Shown here: in pieces, positions 6,586 to 15,297 of the stretch | Position numbering within the stretch: position 1 is the stretch's first letter | Layout of the letters: each line of letters begins with the position of its first letter | Origin: Clostridium sp. SY8519 | Lineage (GTDB): Bacteria; Bacillota; Clostridia; Lachnospirales; Lachnospiraceae | Direction of reading: 5' to 3' | Assembly: GCF_000270305.1 (NCBI RefSeq) | Contig: NC_015737.1 | Coordinates: forward strand, 2,170,501 to 2,234,500 | Length of the DNA: 64,000 nt | Translations under genes and position numbers: made by a program | The notes under the pieces: model-generated | Seen by the model: only the letters and a program-made list of their open reading frames with translations | Told to the model about the DNA's origin: nothing | Databases searched by the model: none

Positions 6586-7884
6586 ATGAACACATCAACA
6601 AAGGCCAATAATTTTGGCAAAAAAGGGTGGTCCATGATTATCTACTGTGCCATCAGCTATTACCTGGCAGCCGCTTTGTCCACCGATACGCTGAACTGGT
6701 ATCCGGCGGCTTTTTCCGCCGCGCACCCGGAATGGGGAAGCGGCGTGGCCAATCTGGCCAATGCAATGTCAGGAATCGGCGGATGGCTGGGCATTGTCGC
6801 TGCGATTATTTTCAGTATTATGGCAGCGAAAAGAGGCAGCAAATTCATGGCGGTATTCGGAAATATTCTCTGCGGCATTTTCTGCCTGATTATGGCACTG
6901 ACGCCAAGCCTGCCGGTATTTCTGGCAATGATTGTCTGCAATACTTTTGTAGGCGGCAATGTACAGCTCAATGTTGTGCCGAATAATATTATGAATATCT
7001 GGTTCCCGCGTAAGAAGGGACTGGCACTTGGCTGGGCCACTATGGGTCTGCCGATCTGTACGGCTACGATTATCCTGATTCTGAGCGCAATCGGCAATCC
7101 GCGCACCGCGTATATTTTCATTGCGGTACTGTGTTTCTTTGTGGCGATTATCTCCGTGTTCTGGGTAAAGAATACACCGGAAGAAGTAGGCGCTACGCCG
7201 GATAATGAACCGATTGACCTGGAGTTCGCCAAAGCGATGAAAGAACGGCAGGAAAAAGAGGCGAAACGGCTGACGAACCGTGTGATTCTGAAAAACAGAA
7301 ATACGTATCTGATTGGTATCGGTCTGGGGCTGCTCTGGCTCACTACCATCGGTCTGGTATCTAATTTTATTCCCCATCTGTCTGCCAGCGGCGTGAATCC
7401 GCAGTTCGCGATTCTGATGCTGACAGTGGCGGCGTTAATCGGAATTGCCGGCAGTTATGTGTGGGGACTTCTGGATTTGAAGTTCACAACGAAACGGGCC
7501 TGCATCATTTACGGAATCTGGTATCTGGTGGCTCTGATCATTATGATCCTTCAGAATGGCTCCACAGCGCTGGTTTGGCTGGCGGCAATCTTTGTGGGCT
7601 TTGGCATCGGCGGCATCGGCAATCTGATTCCTTCGATGATCGGCACCTGCTTTGGCCGGTTCGGATTTATTCAGGCCAATCGATGCATTGCGCCGATGAA
7701 TACGGCCGTTCGTTCCTGCGCGCTGATTATTATCTCGGTGATCGGCGTACAGAATCTGAAGCTTGCGTACTGGGTATTTTTCGCGCTGTCCGTGATTGGC
7801 ACCGTGATGATCTGTCTGATCAGACAGCCGGAGTATGATGAAGAAACAGGAGATCCCGTCGGTATTTATGGAGATGAGGACTGA
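6586..7884 (+). CDS. MFS transporter, 432 aa
   Basis: Twelve hydrophobic segments with a charged central loop (about residues 205-235, AKAMKERQEKEAKRL) give the standard major facilitator layout. The loop between TM2 and TM3 has the basic patch MAAKRGSKFMA in the position of MFS motif A. Related proteins include the oxalate/formate antiporter-like and organic-anion MFS groups. The gene is divergent from the LysR gene and shares an operator-like element with the phloretin hydrolase, so it probably moves a flavonoid, its phenylpropionate product or another aromatic acid. The ATG at 6586 follows GGGAGAG at a normal distance. A terminator follows at 7981. Confidence 0.85.
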   Translation: MNTSTKANNFGKKGWSMIIYCAISYYLAAALSTDTLNWYPAAFSAAHPEWGSGVANLANAMSGIGGWLGIVAAIIFSIMAAKRGSKFMAVFGNILCGIFCLIMALTPSLPVFLAMIVCNTFVGGNVQLNVVPNNIMNIWFPRKKGLALGWATMGLPICTATIILILSAIGNPRTAYIFIAVLCFFVAIISVFWVKNTPEEVGATPDNEPIDLEFAKAMKERQEKEAKRLTNRVILKNRNTYLIGIGLGLLWLTTIGLVSNFIPHLSASGVNPQFAILMLTVAALIGIAGSYVWGLLDLKFTTKRACIIYGIWYLVALIIMILQNGSTALVWLAAIFVGFGIGGIGNLIPSMIGTCFGRFGFIQANRCIAPMNTAVRSCALIIISVIGVQNLKLAYWVFFALSVIGTVMICLIRQPEYDEETGDPVGIYGDED

Positions 7885-7980
7885 ATCGGTATGGAGATGC
7901 CGGCTGAATCGGAGCGAAGATGACGGCTGATTCTGTATGAATCAGATCATTCAGATGGAAATGAAACAGAGAAGAAAATA

Positions 7981-8017
7981 AAAATCAGGCTGGCTCGCTG
8001 GGGTCAGCCTGATTTTT
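7981..8017. terminator. Bidirectional terminator
   Basis: AATCAGGCTG and CAGCCTGATT pair around a GC-rich loop, with A and T runs on both flanks, between the convergent MFS and SulP genes. Confidence 0.85.
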
Positions 8018-8069
8018 ATTCCGGTAAGAAATCGCCGGCAGAGAATGGTTCTTATACGCCGGGCAGAGA

Positions 8070-10316
8070 TTAGTGGTCCTGGGGATCCTTTTTCAGGTTT
8101 TCTAAAAGGGATTCCAGGTGATGCAGGAGCTCCGGATTCTTTTCCTCCAGCTCCGCCCGGTGTTTTTGCCTGTTTTCCTCCATCAGCCGGTAAAGATTTG
8201 GGTATTGTTCCCGGAAAAGGTGATATTTGGCTTTCCGTTCTTCCAGAATGGAGCGGAGGGTAGCCGGATTTGCGATATTGATTTCCTCCTCCAGGTGCGA
8301 CTGCTGTTCCATCAGCAGCTGTTCCACCTGGGTCAGGCGCTCCCTGCGCTGCAGCTGTCCCGGATTCTCACAGGCGTCACAGGACCGGGGAAGATGGTCC
8401 AGACGGTGCGCCAGGGTTTCCTGCAGAAGATTCAGCAGATGCTCTTCATCCAGCATGCTCCAGTGTCCGTGACTGAAAAACCGTGTGGTGCGGCGGATGA
8501 TTTCTTCGTTAAAGGGTTTGCCGGCGGCAATATCCGCGGTAATATTTGCCACGATTTCCTGCATTTTATGTTCCGCTTCGTCGCCGTAGGCCCACTGGAA
8601 TTCTGTGATCTGCGGTGTGAGGATGGAAGGGCGGAAGGTTTTTGCTTCTCCCGTTTCTTCCAGGGGATAAGGGCGGCGCAGACCCAGGGACTGAAGGGCC
8701 AGCGCGACAGTCGGGCGTACCGCGCCGTCTTCGATCAGTTCTTCCGCGCCGAACGCCCGCAGCTGGTCATTGACGGAACCCACATGTCCGGCAAGAATCA
8801 GCCGGATCTGTCTGGATTTCAGCTTTTCGTAGAAAAGCAGCAGCTGTTCCGCGGCGGAAATGTCGATGCTGTTCATCGCGCTGGTATCGACAATGATCTG
8901 CCGGCAGCCTTCATCGGCTTTTTCCTGAAGCTCCTGTTGGAACTGTTCGATGTTGGCAAAAAACAGGGAACCGGCAAAGCGGTAGATCACCGTGTCCTTG
9001 ATGGCATGGGCGTTCCGGAAGCGTTTCAGCGGGTAAAAACCGGGCTGGCCGGGAATGACCCCGAGGAAATCCCGGGGCGGATCAGAAGCCCGGATAATAT
9101 AAGTGATGAACGAAAGGGCAATGCCGATTAATACGCCGTAGATCGTGCCGAGGATCAGTACCGCGATGAAGGCGGCCCAGAAGATGATAAATTCGCTTTT
9201 GTCCACTTTGCGCAGCTTAAAGGCCAGATCGAATTCCAGGATGCCGATCAATGCGGCGATCACGATGGCAGTCAGTATCGGGACCGGCAGATATCCGATG
9301 AATCCGGTTCCGAAGAGCAGAATGCCGCCCATGGTCAAAAAGGCGAATACGGACATCATCTGAGATTTTACGCCGAAGGCATCCGCGATGCCGGTACGGG
9401 ACACGCTGCCGTTGGCCGGCGGGCATCCGCAGAAGGCGGAAATCAGATTCGCGGCAGCGTAGGCGGCGATTTCCCGGTTGTTCGCGATCCGGTCATCGTG
9501 CTTCATGGCATAATTTTTGGTGGCGAGAAGGGTTTCCGCGACAATAACAACGGATACGGTAAAGGAAGTCAGAAGAATCGTGCGCAGAGAACTTCCGACA
9601 GCTGTCAGGCCCGGAACCGACAGGCGCGGCAGACCGGCGCTGACTGCCGGGAGAAGCGCGACGCCGTGTTTCTCCAGATGGAACAGGGGGGTCAGAAGGG
9701 CGCCGACTGCCATCATGACCACAGACATGGGCACCCGCGGGATGAACCGGGCACAGAGCCGGATGATCAGGACGGTGGATACGCCGAGAAGCAGGGACAG
9801 CAGGTGAAAATGCTGCTGTCCCTGGCTGCCGATATTTTTCAGCAGATGAAACAGCTCTCCGGTGCCTGCGGTGCCGCCGAAGAGTTTCGGCAGCTGCATC
9901 AGAATAATGGTACAGCCGATGCCGCTGATAAATCCGCCCATAACCGGGGAAGAGATAAACTTGATCAGCCGGCCTGCCTTCAGCAGGAAAAACAGCAGAA
10001 GCCACAGACCGCTGAAAAGCGTGATGACCGGAACAATGGTCAGCGCGCCAGAGGATTCCGGGGCGATGCCAAGGGTGACCAGGGCGCTGCCCACCAGGGC
10101 ACAGGGGGCGGCATCGATGCCGAAGACGAAACGGGGAGAGGAAGAGATCAGCCCGAAGATCAGAATCGGCAGCAGTGAGCCGTACAGGCCGTAGATTGCG
10201 GGAAGGCCGGCAATCTGGGCATATCCCATGGAAATCGGGATCGATACCAGCGCGACAATGATGCCGGCGGGGATATCCTGCTTGAAGTTGGAACGGGCGT
10301 AGTGTTTCAGTGTCAT
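8070..10316 (-). CDS. SulP-family anion transporter with STAS domain and long C-terminal extension, 748 aa
   Basis: The first ~420 residues are a SulP membrane domain (DIPAGIIVALVSIPISMGYA at the start, then about a dozen hydrophobic segments). A STAS domain (about 440-550, with IIVDTSAMNSIDISAAEQL) follows. Sulfate or another anion such as bicarbonate or a dicarboxylate is the likely substrate. Beyond the STAS domain lie about 190 residues not usual for the family: an alpha-helical, Glu/Gln/Leu-rich stretch with CDACENPGQLQRRERL and a long predicted coiled coil to the C-terminus. I chose the ATG at 10316. A GTG at 10340 would add 8 residues but lies inside a perfect hairpin (10336-10355), and neither start has a strong ribosome binding site. 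Confidence 0.85.
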   Translation of the reverse strand: MTLKHYARSNFKQDIPAGIIVALVSIPISMGYAQIAGLPAIYGLYGSLLPILIFGLISSSPRFVFGIDAAPCALVGSALVTLGIAPESSGALTIVPVITLFSGLWLLLFFLLKAGRLIKFISSPVMGGFISGIGCTIILMQLPKLFGGTAGTGELFHLLKNIGSQGQQHFHLLSLLLGVSTVLIIRLCARFIPRVPMSVVMMAVGALLTPLFHLEKHGVALLPAVSAGLPRLSVPGLTAVGSSLRTILLTSFTVSVVIVAETLLATKNYAMKHDDRIANNREIAAYAAANLISAFCGCPPANGSVSRTGIADAFGVKSQMMSVFAFLTMGGILLFGTGFIGYLPVPILTAIVIAALIGILEFDLAFKLRKVDKSEFIIFWAAFIAVLILGTIYGVLIGIALSFITYIIRASDPPRDFLGVIPGQPGFYPLKRFRNAHAIKDTVIYRFAGSLFFANIEQFQQELQEKADEGCRQIIVDTSAMNSIDISAAEQLLLFYEKLKSRQIRLILAGHVGSVNDQLRAFGAEELIEDGAVRPTVALALQSLGLRRPYPLEETGEAKTFRPSILTPQITEFQWAYGDEAEHKMQEIVANITADIAAGKPFNEEIIRRTTRFFSHGHWSMLDEEHLLNLLQETLAHRLDHLPRSCDACENPGQLQRRERLTQVEQLLMEQQSHLEEEINIANPATLRSILEERKAKYHLFREQYPNLYRLMEENRQKHRAELEEKNPELLHHLESLLENLKKDPQDH

Positions 10317-10580
10317 AAATTTCTCGGCGGGGAAACCCACAGGCCTGCCTGTGGGAAAAACCGCTTCTAACCTGCCTTTCTTATATTCTGTAAGAGAACG
10401 CTTACGCGTTTCCGATCGTCGAATATTTTTGTAATCTGTGGGTGCGATGATTTTTGCACTATCTAAAAGACATTATACTCCTATCATATCTCCATTGTTA
10501 CAAAGATATTCAAAAAGATTCCTGAAGGAAGAAAAAAACGGCGCAGATACAAAAAAGTAAGAAGAAAGTGTCAAAAAAAC

Positions 10581-10610
10581 TTGTGTTGTTTTCCTAATTA
10601 ACAGTATAAT
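10581..10610 (+). promoter_or_regulatory. Promoter of the rubrerythrin gene
   Basis: TTGTGT (10581-10586), an 18-bp spacer and TATAAT (10605-10610) give a leader of about 105 nt. The remainder of the gap back to the SulP start holds only AT-rich sequence, in which a minus-strand TATAAT (10477-10472) could serve SulP. Confidence 0.6.
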
Positions 10611-10724
10611 GTGAATGAACAGCAGAAATATGCGGACTGTTTGGCACTGTGCCGGGATAAATGGGATACAGACGGCAGGACGCAGATTCTATGACTTTGA
10701 ATCACAGAAACGGAGGAACCAGAC

Positions 10725-11372
10725 ATGAAATATGTATGCAAAGTATGCGGTTATGTGTATGAAGGAGACAACCCGCCGGAAGAATGTCCGAAATGTCATC
10801 AGAAAGGAGTGTTTGAACCAGTGAGCGAAACAAAGAAAAATCCATATGCAGGCACCAAGACAGAGAAGAATCTTCTGGAGGCCTTTGCGGGAGAATCCCA
10901 GGCCCGGAACAAATATACCTACTTTGCGTCGGTAGCCAAAAAGGCAGGCTTTGAACAGATCGCCGCCTTATTCCTGAAAACCGCAGAGAATGAGAAAGAA
11001 CATGCCAAACTCTGGTTCAAGGCGCTGGGTATGCTGGGTGATACCGCGGAGAATCTGGAAGCCGCTGCTGCCGGGGAAAATTACGAATGGACCGATATGT
11101 ATGACCGTATGGCCAGAGAAGCGGACGAAGAAGGGTTCCATGAACTGGCAGAGCAGTTCCGCGGCGTGGCAGCTATCGAAAAGACTCATGAAGAGAGATA
11201 CCGCAAACTGCTGCACAATGTGGAGATGCAGGAAGTGTTCCGCAAGAGCGAAGTCAAAGTTTGGGAATGCCGCAACTGCGGACATATCGTAGTCGGTACG
11301 GAAGCACCGGAGATCTGCCCGGTATGCAAGCATCCGCAGGCCTTCTTTGAGGTACGGGAAGAAAATTACTAA
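10725..11372 (+). CDS. rbr: Rubrerythrin with rubredoxin-like domains at both ends, 215 aa
   Basis: The order is a short N-terminal rubredoxin-like iron site ([10 protein letters not shown]…CPKC, residues 4-25), a ferritin-like diiron four-helix domain with ExxH-type motifs ([35 protein letters not shown]), and a C-terminal rubredoxin domain (CRNCG…CPVC). Rubrerythrins reduce hydrogen peroxide with electrons from NADH via rubredoxin reductase and protect anaerobes from oxygen. The ATG has GGAGG 10 bp upstream. It is transcribed alone, between its own promoter and a strong terminator. The cytoplasmic role in oxidative stress is family knowledge. Confidence 0.93.
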   Translation: MKYVCKVCGYVYEGDNPPEECPKCHQKGVFEPVSETKKNPYAGTKTEKNLLEAFAGESQARNKYTYFASVAKKAGFEQIAALFLKTAENEKEHAKLWFKALGMLGDTAENLEAAAAGENYEWTDMYDRMAREADEEGFHELAEQFRGVAAIEKTHEERYRKLLHNVEMQEVFRKSEVKVWECRNCGHIVVGTEAPEICPVCKHPQAFFEVREENY

Positions 11373-11421
11373 AGATTCTGCCGTAAGCCGCTTCCTTCCG
11401 GCGGTGGGCAGATGAGAATAT

Positions 11422-11455
11422 AAAAAAGTCATCGGATGTTTCCGATGACTTTTTT
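11422..11455. terminator. Bidirectional terminator
   Basis: GTCATCGGA and TCCGATGAC pair around TGTT, flanked by A6 and T7. It serves rubrerythrin on the plus strand and the tRNA-Thr transcript on the minus strand. Confidence 0.92.
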
Positions 11456-11456
11456 A

Positions 11457-11529
11457 AGCTACCGACGGGAGTCGAACCCGTGACCTCCACACTACCAATG
11501 TGGCGCGCTACCTACTGTGCCACGGCAGC
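11457..11529 (-). tRNA. tRNA-Thr (GGT)
   Basis: The minus strand folds into a full cloverleaf: acceptor GCTGCCG/CGGTAGC (one G-T pair), anticodon stem CCACA/TGTGG with loop TTGGTAG (anticodon GGT), and T-arm ACGGGTTCGACTCCCGT. CCA is not encoded. Its promoter lies at 11568-11596. Confidence 0.95.
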
Positions 11530-11567
11530 TTGCTGTCTGAGCGATTATTATTTTCGCTGACCAAGCT

Positions 11568-11596
11568 AATATACTATAAAGAATCGTACTTGTCAA
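11568..11596 (-). promoter_or_regulatory. Promoter of tRNA-Thr
   Basis: On the minus strand TTGACA (11596-11591), 17 bp, TATATT (11573-11568), about 40 bp before the tRNA. Confidence 0.8.
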
Positions 11597-11640
11597 CGGT
11601 TTTTTTAAATATGTTAAGAAAAAAGTTAATTGCAAAAGTA

Positions 11641-11715
11641 AATTCCATCTTGGGATGGAATTTAACCCTTCCGAAAGCTTCCACGGATAAGAGTGGAATT
11701 TAACGGTTCCGAAAG
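11641..11715. repeat. Two tandem hairpin units upstream of cbiK
   Basis: A hairpin (AATTCCATC / GATGGAATT, then CTTCCAC / GTGGAA) occurs twice. Each is followed by TTTAACsssTTCCGAAAG, with a period of 38 bp (TGGAATTTAAC at 11656 and 11694). They lie upstream of the cbiK promoter. A protein-binding or decayed mobile repeat role is possible. Confidence 0.5.
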
Positions 11716-11749
11716 TACCGGTAAGAAATTCTGATTTCTGCTGTCCCGA

Positions 11750-11778
11750 TTGAATCCGACACCGTCATGTACTATACT
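11750..11778 (+). promoter_or_regulatory. Promoter of cbiK
   Basis: TTGAAT (11750-11755), 17 bp, TATACT (11773-11778), about 95 bp before the GTG start. Confidence 0.7.
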
Positions 11779-11878
11779 GAATACGGGTGTAAGATCATCC
11801 GCGGACTGAATACTTCCGCACTTCCCGGCAGGAACAGCTGCGGGAAGAGCAGGAATCGAACAAGCAGGAGGAGATAGT

Positions 11879-12640
11879 GTGAAACAGGGGATATTGCTGG
11901 TGGCCCACGGAACTTCCGCCGAAGGGGCAGCCAAAGGAATGGATCAGATTTACCGGGAATTAAAGGGAAAATGCGCAGATGAACCGGTGTATCAGGCTTA
12001 TTACGGAAAGGTAAGCCTGGAACGCATGGATCGGAGCAAAGCAGAGACACCGGTGAATTCACTGGAAGAAGCGATGGAGCAGATTGCGGCAGACGGGATT
12101 GAAAGCCTGCATGTATTTCCGGCCATGTTGCTGGGCGGACCGAAGTACGACCGGATTCTGGCCTGTATGGACAAGTACAGGGACCGGATCCCGAACATTA
12201 CCGTAGCGGATCCGCTGCTCTGCACACAGGTGGGCGAGACTGAGATCGTGCATGTGCTGCGCAGGATTCTGGTGCCGGTGTCCAACAAGGATTATCTGGT
12301 GGTGGCCCATGTGAACAACGAAAAGACCGCCAGGGTATATCAGTCGATTGTGGATCATTTCCAGCGTCATGACCTGACAAATGTGCATGTGATGTTTCTG
12401 AAGGGAAGTCCGGATGTGCATGAGATTATCAGCCATATCCGCAAAGAAGAACTGGTGATCTTCCCGTTTATGGTATTTTCCGGCAGACATGTGGAAAAAG
12501 ACATTTTCGGCCCGGAGGACTCGGTTTCCGCAGAACTTCGGCGCAGAGGATACCGTACGACCGTCATCCGCAAAGGACTGGCGGAATATCCGGAATTCCG
12601 TCAGCTGTTCTATATGAGCTGGGGCATCGGATTCCGTTAG
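11879..12640 (+). CDS. cbiK: Sirohydrochlorin cobaltochelatase CbiK, 253 aa
   Basis: This class II chelatase inserts Co2+ into sirohydrochlorin (or its precorrin form) in the anaerobic cobalamin pathway. Seen here are the N-terminal ILLVAHGTSAEGA with the first metal-binding His, the central VVAHVNNEKTARVY, and FPFMVFSGRHVEKDI with the second conserved His. The length of 253 aa fits CbiK rather than the shorter CbiX. The start is GTG, 7 bp after AGGAGG. No other cobalamin gene is in the window, so the gene is isolated from the usual cbi operon. A role in siroheme iron insertion is an alternative. Confidence 0.88.
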   Translation: MKQGILLVAHGTSAEGAAKGMDQIYRELKGKCADEPVYQAYYGKVSLERMDRSKAETPVNSLEEAMEQIAADGIESLHVFPAMLLGGPKYDRILACMDKYRDRIPNITVADPLLCTQVGETEIVHVLRRILVPVSNKDYLVVAHVNNEKTARVYQSIVDHFQRHDLTNVHVMFLKGSPDVHEIISHIRKEELVIFPFMVFSGRHVEKDIFGPEDSVSAELRRRGYRTTVIRKGLAEYPEFRQLFYMSWGIGFR

Positions 12641-12651
12641 ACCGAAAAAAG

Positions 12652-12698
12652 AATCTGCCATCCGGAACTGTGTACGCAGTTTCGGATGGCAGATTTTA
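12652..12698 (+). terminator. Terminator after cbiK
   Basis: AATCTGCCATCCG and CGGATGGCAGATT form a 13-bp stem followed by TTTATTT. Confidence 0.88.
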
Positions 12699-12783
12699 TT
12701 TCGTGTCATCGTTTCAGAAATGATGGGACAGAAAAACTGCCGCATGTCAGAGAAAAACTCTGTCCATGCGGCAGTGCCGACAG

Positions 12784-12868
12784 TGCAGGAAGAGGGACTT
12801 GAACCCTCATGAGCGCAATGCTCACACGGACCTGAACCGTGCGCGTCTGCCAATTCCGCCATTCCTGC
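12784..12868 (-). tRNA. tRNA-Leu (CAG)
   Basis: The minus-strand cloverleaf has acceptor GCAGGAA/TTCCTGC, anticodon stem-loop CACGG-TTCAGGT-CCGTG (anticodon CAG), a long class II variable arm (GAGCATTGCGCTC) and T-arm AGGGTTCAAGTCCCT. CCA is not encoded. Confidence 0.95.
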
Positions 12869-12906
12869 GTCTTCGTTCTTTTGTATCTGTTCGAACGAAC
12901 TCATAC

Positions 12907-12935
12907 ATCATAGCAAAGGAACGAAGAACTGTCAA
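12907..12935 (-). promoter_or_regulatory. Promoter of tRNA-Leu (CAG)
   Basis: On the minus strand TTGACA (12935-12930), 17 bp, TATGAT (12912-12907). Confidence 0.8.
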
Positions 12936-13011
12936 CAAGTAATGGAAAAAAATTGAAAAAATTGAAAAAATTTTTAATCCAACTTTCGGGTCCGGCGTTC
13001 AGACCAGAATT

Positions 13012-15033
13012 TCAGACAATCTCCATTGCGGCAGTCCAGGCTTCACGGACCGCGTCACCGATTTGCCGGGCGCCGATACAGTCGCCGATTTCCCAGACAG
13101 GAACGTGGATGGCTGCCCGCAGATCATCGGAGGGGTGCGGACGCCGACCCATGGCATTGACGACAGAGTCCGCGCGCAGGGTGATGGCAGTACCGTTCTG
13201 CTCCGCGATGACATAATCTTTTCCGACTTCGGTGACTTTGGCGTTTACTTCATAATGGCACCCGTGCTGATCCAGAAAATCGTGTACGGCAGTGCGGTAG
13301 AGGCCGACGCATTCCGGCATCAGGCATTCCTGCATTTCCACAATGGTGGTTTCGATGCCCCGGTCGATGTAATCGGCAGCTGCTTCGCAGCCCACCAGTC
13401 CGCCGCCGAGTACAATGGTGCTTTTGCCCAGGGCAGAAAAATCGGACGCGTAGGCATCCATGGCGGTCACAGCGTGTGCAATCCCCTTGATCGGAAGAAT
13501 GAGATCATCGGATCCGGTGGCCAGAATCACGGCATCCGGCTGGATTTCCCGGATCATCTCCGGTGTAACTTCGCAGTTTAAGCGGATATCGATGGGACGT
13601 TTCCGGACTTCACGGATCAGCAGGTCCTTGAAGTGGCGGATATCAATTTTGTGTTCGGTGTGATCCGTAAAACGGAGGATGCCGCCCAGGGCATCGGAGC
13701 GTTCACAGAGAATCACCTGATGGCCGCGGTCGCAGGCAGTCACAGCGCCCTGCAGGCCGCCGCATCCGCCGCCGATGACCAGTACCCTGCGGCTGGCTTT
13801 GGGCTTCGGCATATCTTCCGGGAGTATTTTGTGGTGGGACGCCGGCCATACGGTGTATGGGTTGATGGTGCAGGAATCCAGCGGCGGGAATTTGATGGAA
13901 GGCCGTTCGGTTTCGTGTTCGCCGGAGGGACCCGGATAACATCTTCCGCAGCGCAGGCAGCGGCGGATTTCATCCGCGCGGCCGGTTTCTGCTTTTACAG
14001 GAAACTCCGGGTCCGCGAAGAATTCCCGTCCCAGGGAAATCATATCCACTTTGCCGGAGGCAATGGCTGCTTCCGCCTGTTCCGGGGAATTGATTCCGCC
14101 GACGACGGCGACAGGCACAGACACATGTTTTTTGATTTCCGCGGCGCTGTCAATGTTGACACCGTGGGGCGCGTAGGCCGTGGTAAATTCCAGACTCCGG
14201 GAGGAGCTTAAATAGTGGCCGCAGGAGACGTGCAGCAGATCGATATAGGGCTCAAACTGTTTGACATAGCGGATACAGTCCTCCAGTTCCAGACCGCCCT
14301 TCAGATGCTCGGAGCTGCTGACCCGCACTTCAATGACGAAATCCGGTCCCATGGCTTCCCGGACAGCTGAAAGCAGTTCCACGGTGAAGCGCGCTCTGTT
14401 TTCAAAGGATCCGCCGTATTCGTCGGTGCGTTTGTTGTACATCGGAGACAGGAACTGTGCCGGCAGCCAGCCATGGCCGCAGTGGATCATGATGCCGTCC
14501 CATCCGGCATCCCGGAACCAGCGGCAGGCGGTGATGTAATCCTGGTACAGGCCGTGGATTTCTTCTTTGGTGAAGGCTTCGACCTGTGTGCCGTCGGGCA
14601 GAACTTTGGCCGAGGGGCCTTTGGGATTGATGCCGTCGCCGAGATTGCCTTTGATTTCGCCGGTGCTGATTAATTCTCCCATGGCAAGGGCGCCGTAACT
14701 TTTGATCATTTCCGCGGTCTTTTTTGTGATCTGAAAGATTTCGTCGTCCCGGGAAGTAAAATCAATTTCCGGTTCAAAGGGAAAGCGTTTGTCATAGGTG
14801 TGGTTCGGGCTCAGCTCGCCGAAGGTGACGGTTCCGGCGCCGCCGGCGGCTTTGGATTCCAGCATCATGAAGGCGCGTTTCGGTGTGCCGGGCGCATAGT
14901 GGAAGGCCGTGCCTTCGATATAGTGGAGAAAGGCAAAGAGCGCCGGGGCTGCTTCGATACGGTTTTTGATTACTTTGGATCCAACCTTGAGGGGGCTGAA
15001 TAAATGTGGAAAATAAGGGTTTGTTTCGGGCAT
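13012..15033 (-). CDS. NADH-dependent ene-reductase, old-yellow-enzyme type with Fe-S and FAD domains; possible flavanone-cleaving reductase, 673 aa
   Basis: Residues 1-~360 form an OYE TIM barrel (FMN site; SPMYNKRTDEYGGSFENRARF is the family signature). A cysteine cluster (CLRCGRC … SCTINP) for one [4Fe-4S] follows, and then FAD and NAD(P) Rossmann modules (VLVIGGGCGGLQGA and IVLGGGLVGCEAA). The cluster spacing C-x2-C-x2-C is one residue shorter than in 2,4-dienoyl-CoA reductase. Gut relatives include bile-acid BaiCD/H reductases, flavone reductase and the E. ramulus flavanone/flavanonol-cleaving reductase (about 76 kDa), which makes dihydrochalcones, the substrate type of phloretin hydrolase. 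With a phloretin hydrolase 8 kb away, the flavanone-cleaving role is attractive but inferred. The ATG at 15033 follows AAGGAAAGGA. Confidence 0.8.
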   Translation of the reverse strand: MPETNPYFPHLFSPLKVGSKVIKNRIEAAPALFAFLHYIEGTAFHYAPGTPKRAFMMLESKAAGGAGTVTFGELSPNHTYDKRFPFEPEIDFTSRDDEIFQITKKTAEMIKSYGALAMGELISTGEIKGNLGDGINPKGPSAKVLPDGTQVEAFTKEEIHGLYQDYITACRWFRDAGWDGIMIHCGHGWLPAQFLSPMYNKRTDEYGGSFENRARFTVELLSAVREAMGPDFVIEVRVSSSEHLKGGLELEDCIRYVKQFEPYIDLLHVSCGHYLSSSRSLEFTTAYAPHGVNIDSAAEIKKHVSVPVAVVGGINSPEQAEAAIASGKVDMISLGREFFADPEFPVKAETGRADEIRRCLRCGRCYPGPSGEHETERPSIKFPPLDSCTINPYTVWPASHHKILPEDMPKPKASRRVLVIGGGCGGLQGAVTACDRGHQVILCERSDALGGILRFTDHTEHKIDIRHFKDLLIREVRKRPIDIRLNCEVTPEMIREIQPDAVILATGSDDLILPIKGIAHAVTAMDAYASDFSALGKSTIVLGGGLVGCEAAADYIDRGIETTIVEMQECLMPECVGLYRTAVHDFLDQHGCHYEVNAKVTEVGKDYVIAEQNGTAITLRADSVVNAMGRRPHPSDDLRAAIHVPVWEIGDCIGARQIGDAVREAWTAAMEIV

Positions 15034-15080
15034 AACACATATCCTTTCCTTAAAATCAGTTCTTTTGTTCTGGCGTTTTT

Positions 15081-15109
15081 ATCATAGCGAAAGCAGAAAA
15101 ACCGCACAA
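15081..15109 (-). promoter_or_regulatory. Promoter of the ene-reductase gene
   Basis: On the minus strand TTGTGC (15109-15104), 17 bp, TATGAT (15086-15081). Nineteen bp upstream lies a dyad TGTCG-CATAAC-CGACA (15129-15144). Confidence 0.65.
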
Positions 15110-15237
15110 TCATTAACTGCGGCAGCAGTGTCGGTTATGCGACAGAACAGGGGGATGTGTTGCGGGAAATCAAACGGATGGGAATTCCTGCGGTCCTGTG
15201 GTATGATGGATCGTGTGCTGCTGTTTGATTCAAATAT

Positions 15238-15281
15238 CGATCCGTCGGATCGCGGAATGCAGATACCGATCCGCCGGATCG
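15238..15281 (+). promoter_or_regulatory. Two direct copies of a 15-bp palindrome upstream of the 259-aa gene
   Basis: CGATCCGTCGGATCG (15238-15252) and CGATCCGCCGGATCG (15267-15281) are each palindromes (central base excepted), spaced 29 bp apart and ending 16 bp before the ATG. The arrangement suggests a pair of repressor sites or a duplicated hairpin in the leader. Confidence 0.5.
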
Positions 15282-15297
15282 CGGAAAGAGAAAGAAA

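Noticed and set aside
13012..15033. Bile-acid 7-dehydroxylation reductase (BaiCD/BaiH)
   Set aside because: The domain plan is the same, but no other bai gene is nearby, whereas a phloretin hydrolase is. The call was left open at family level.
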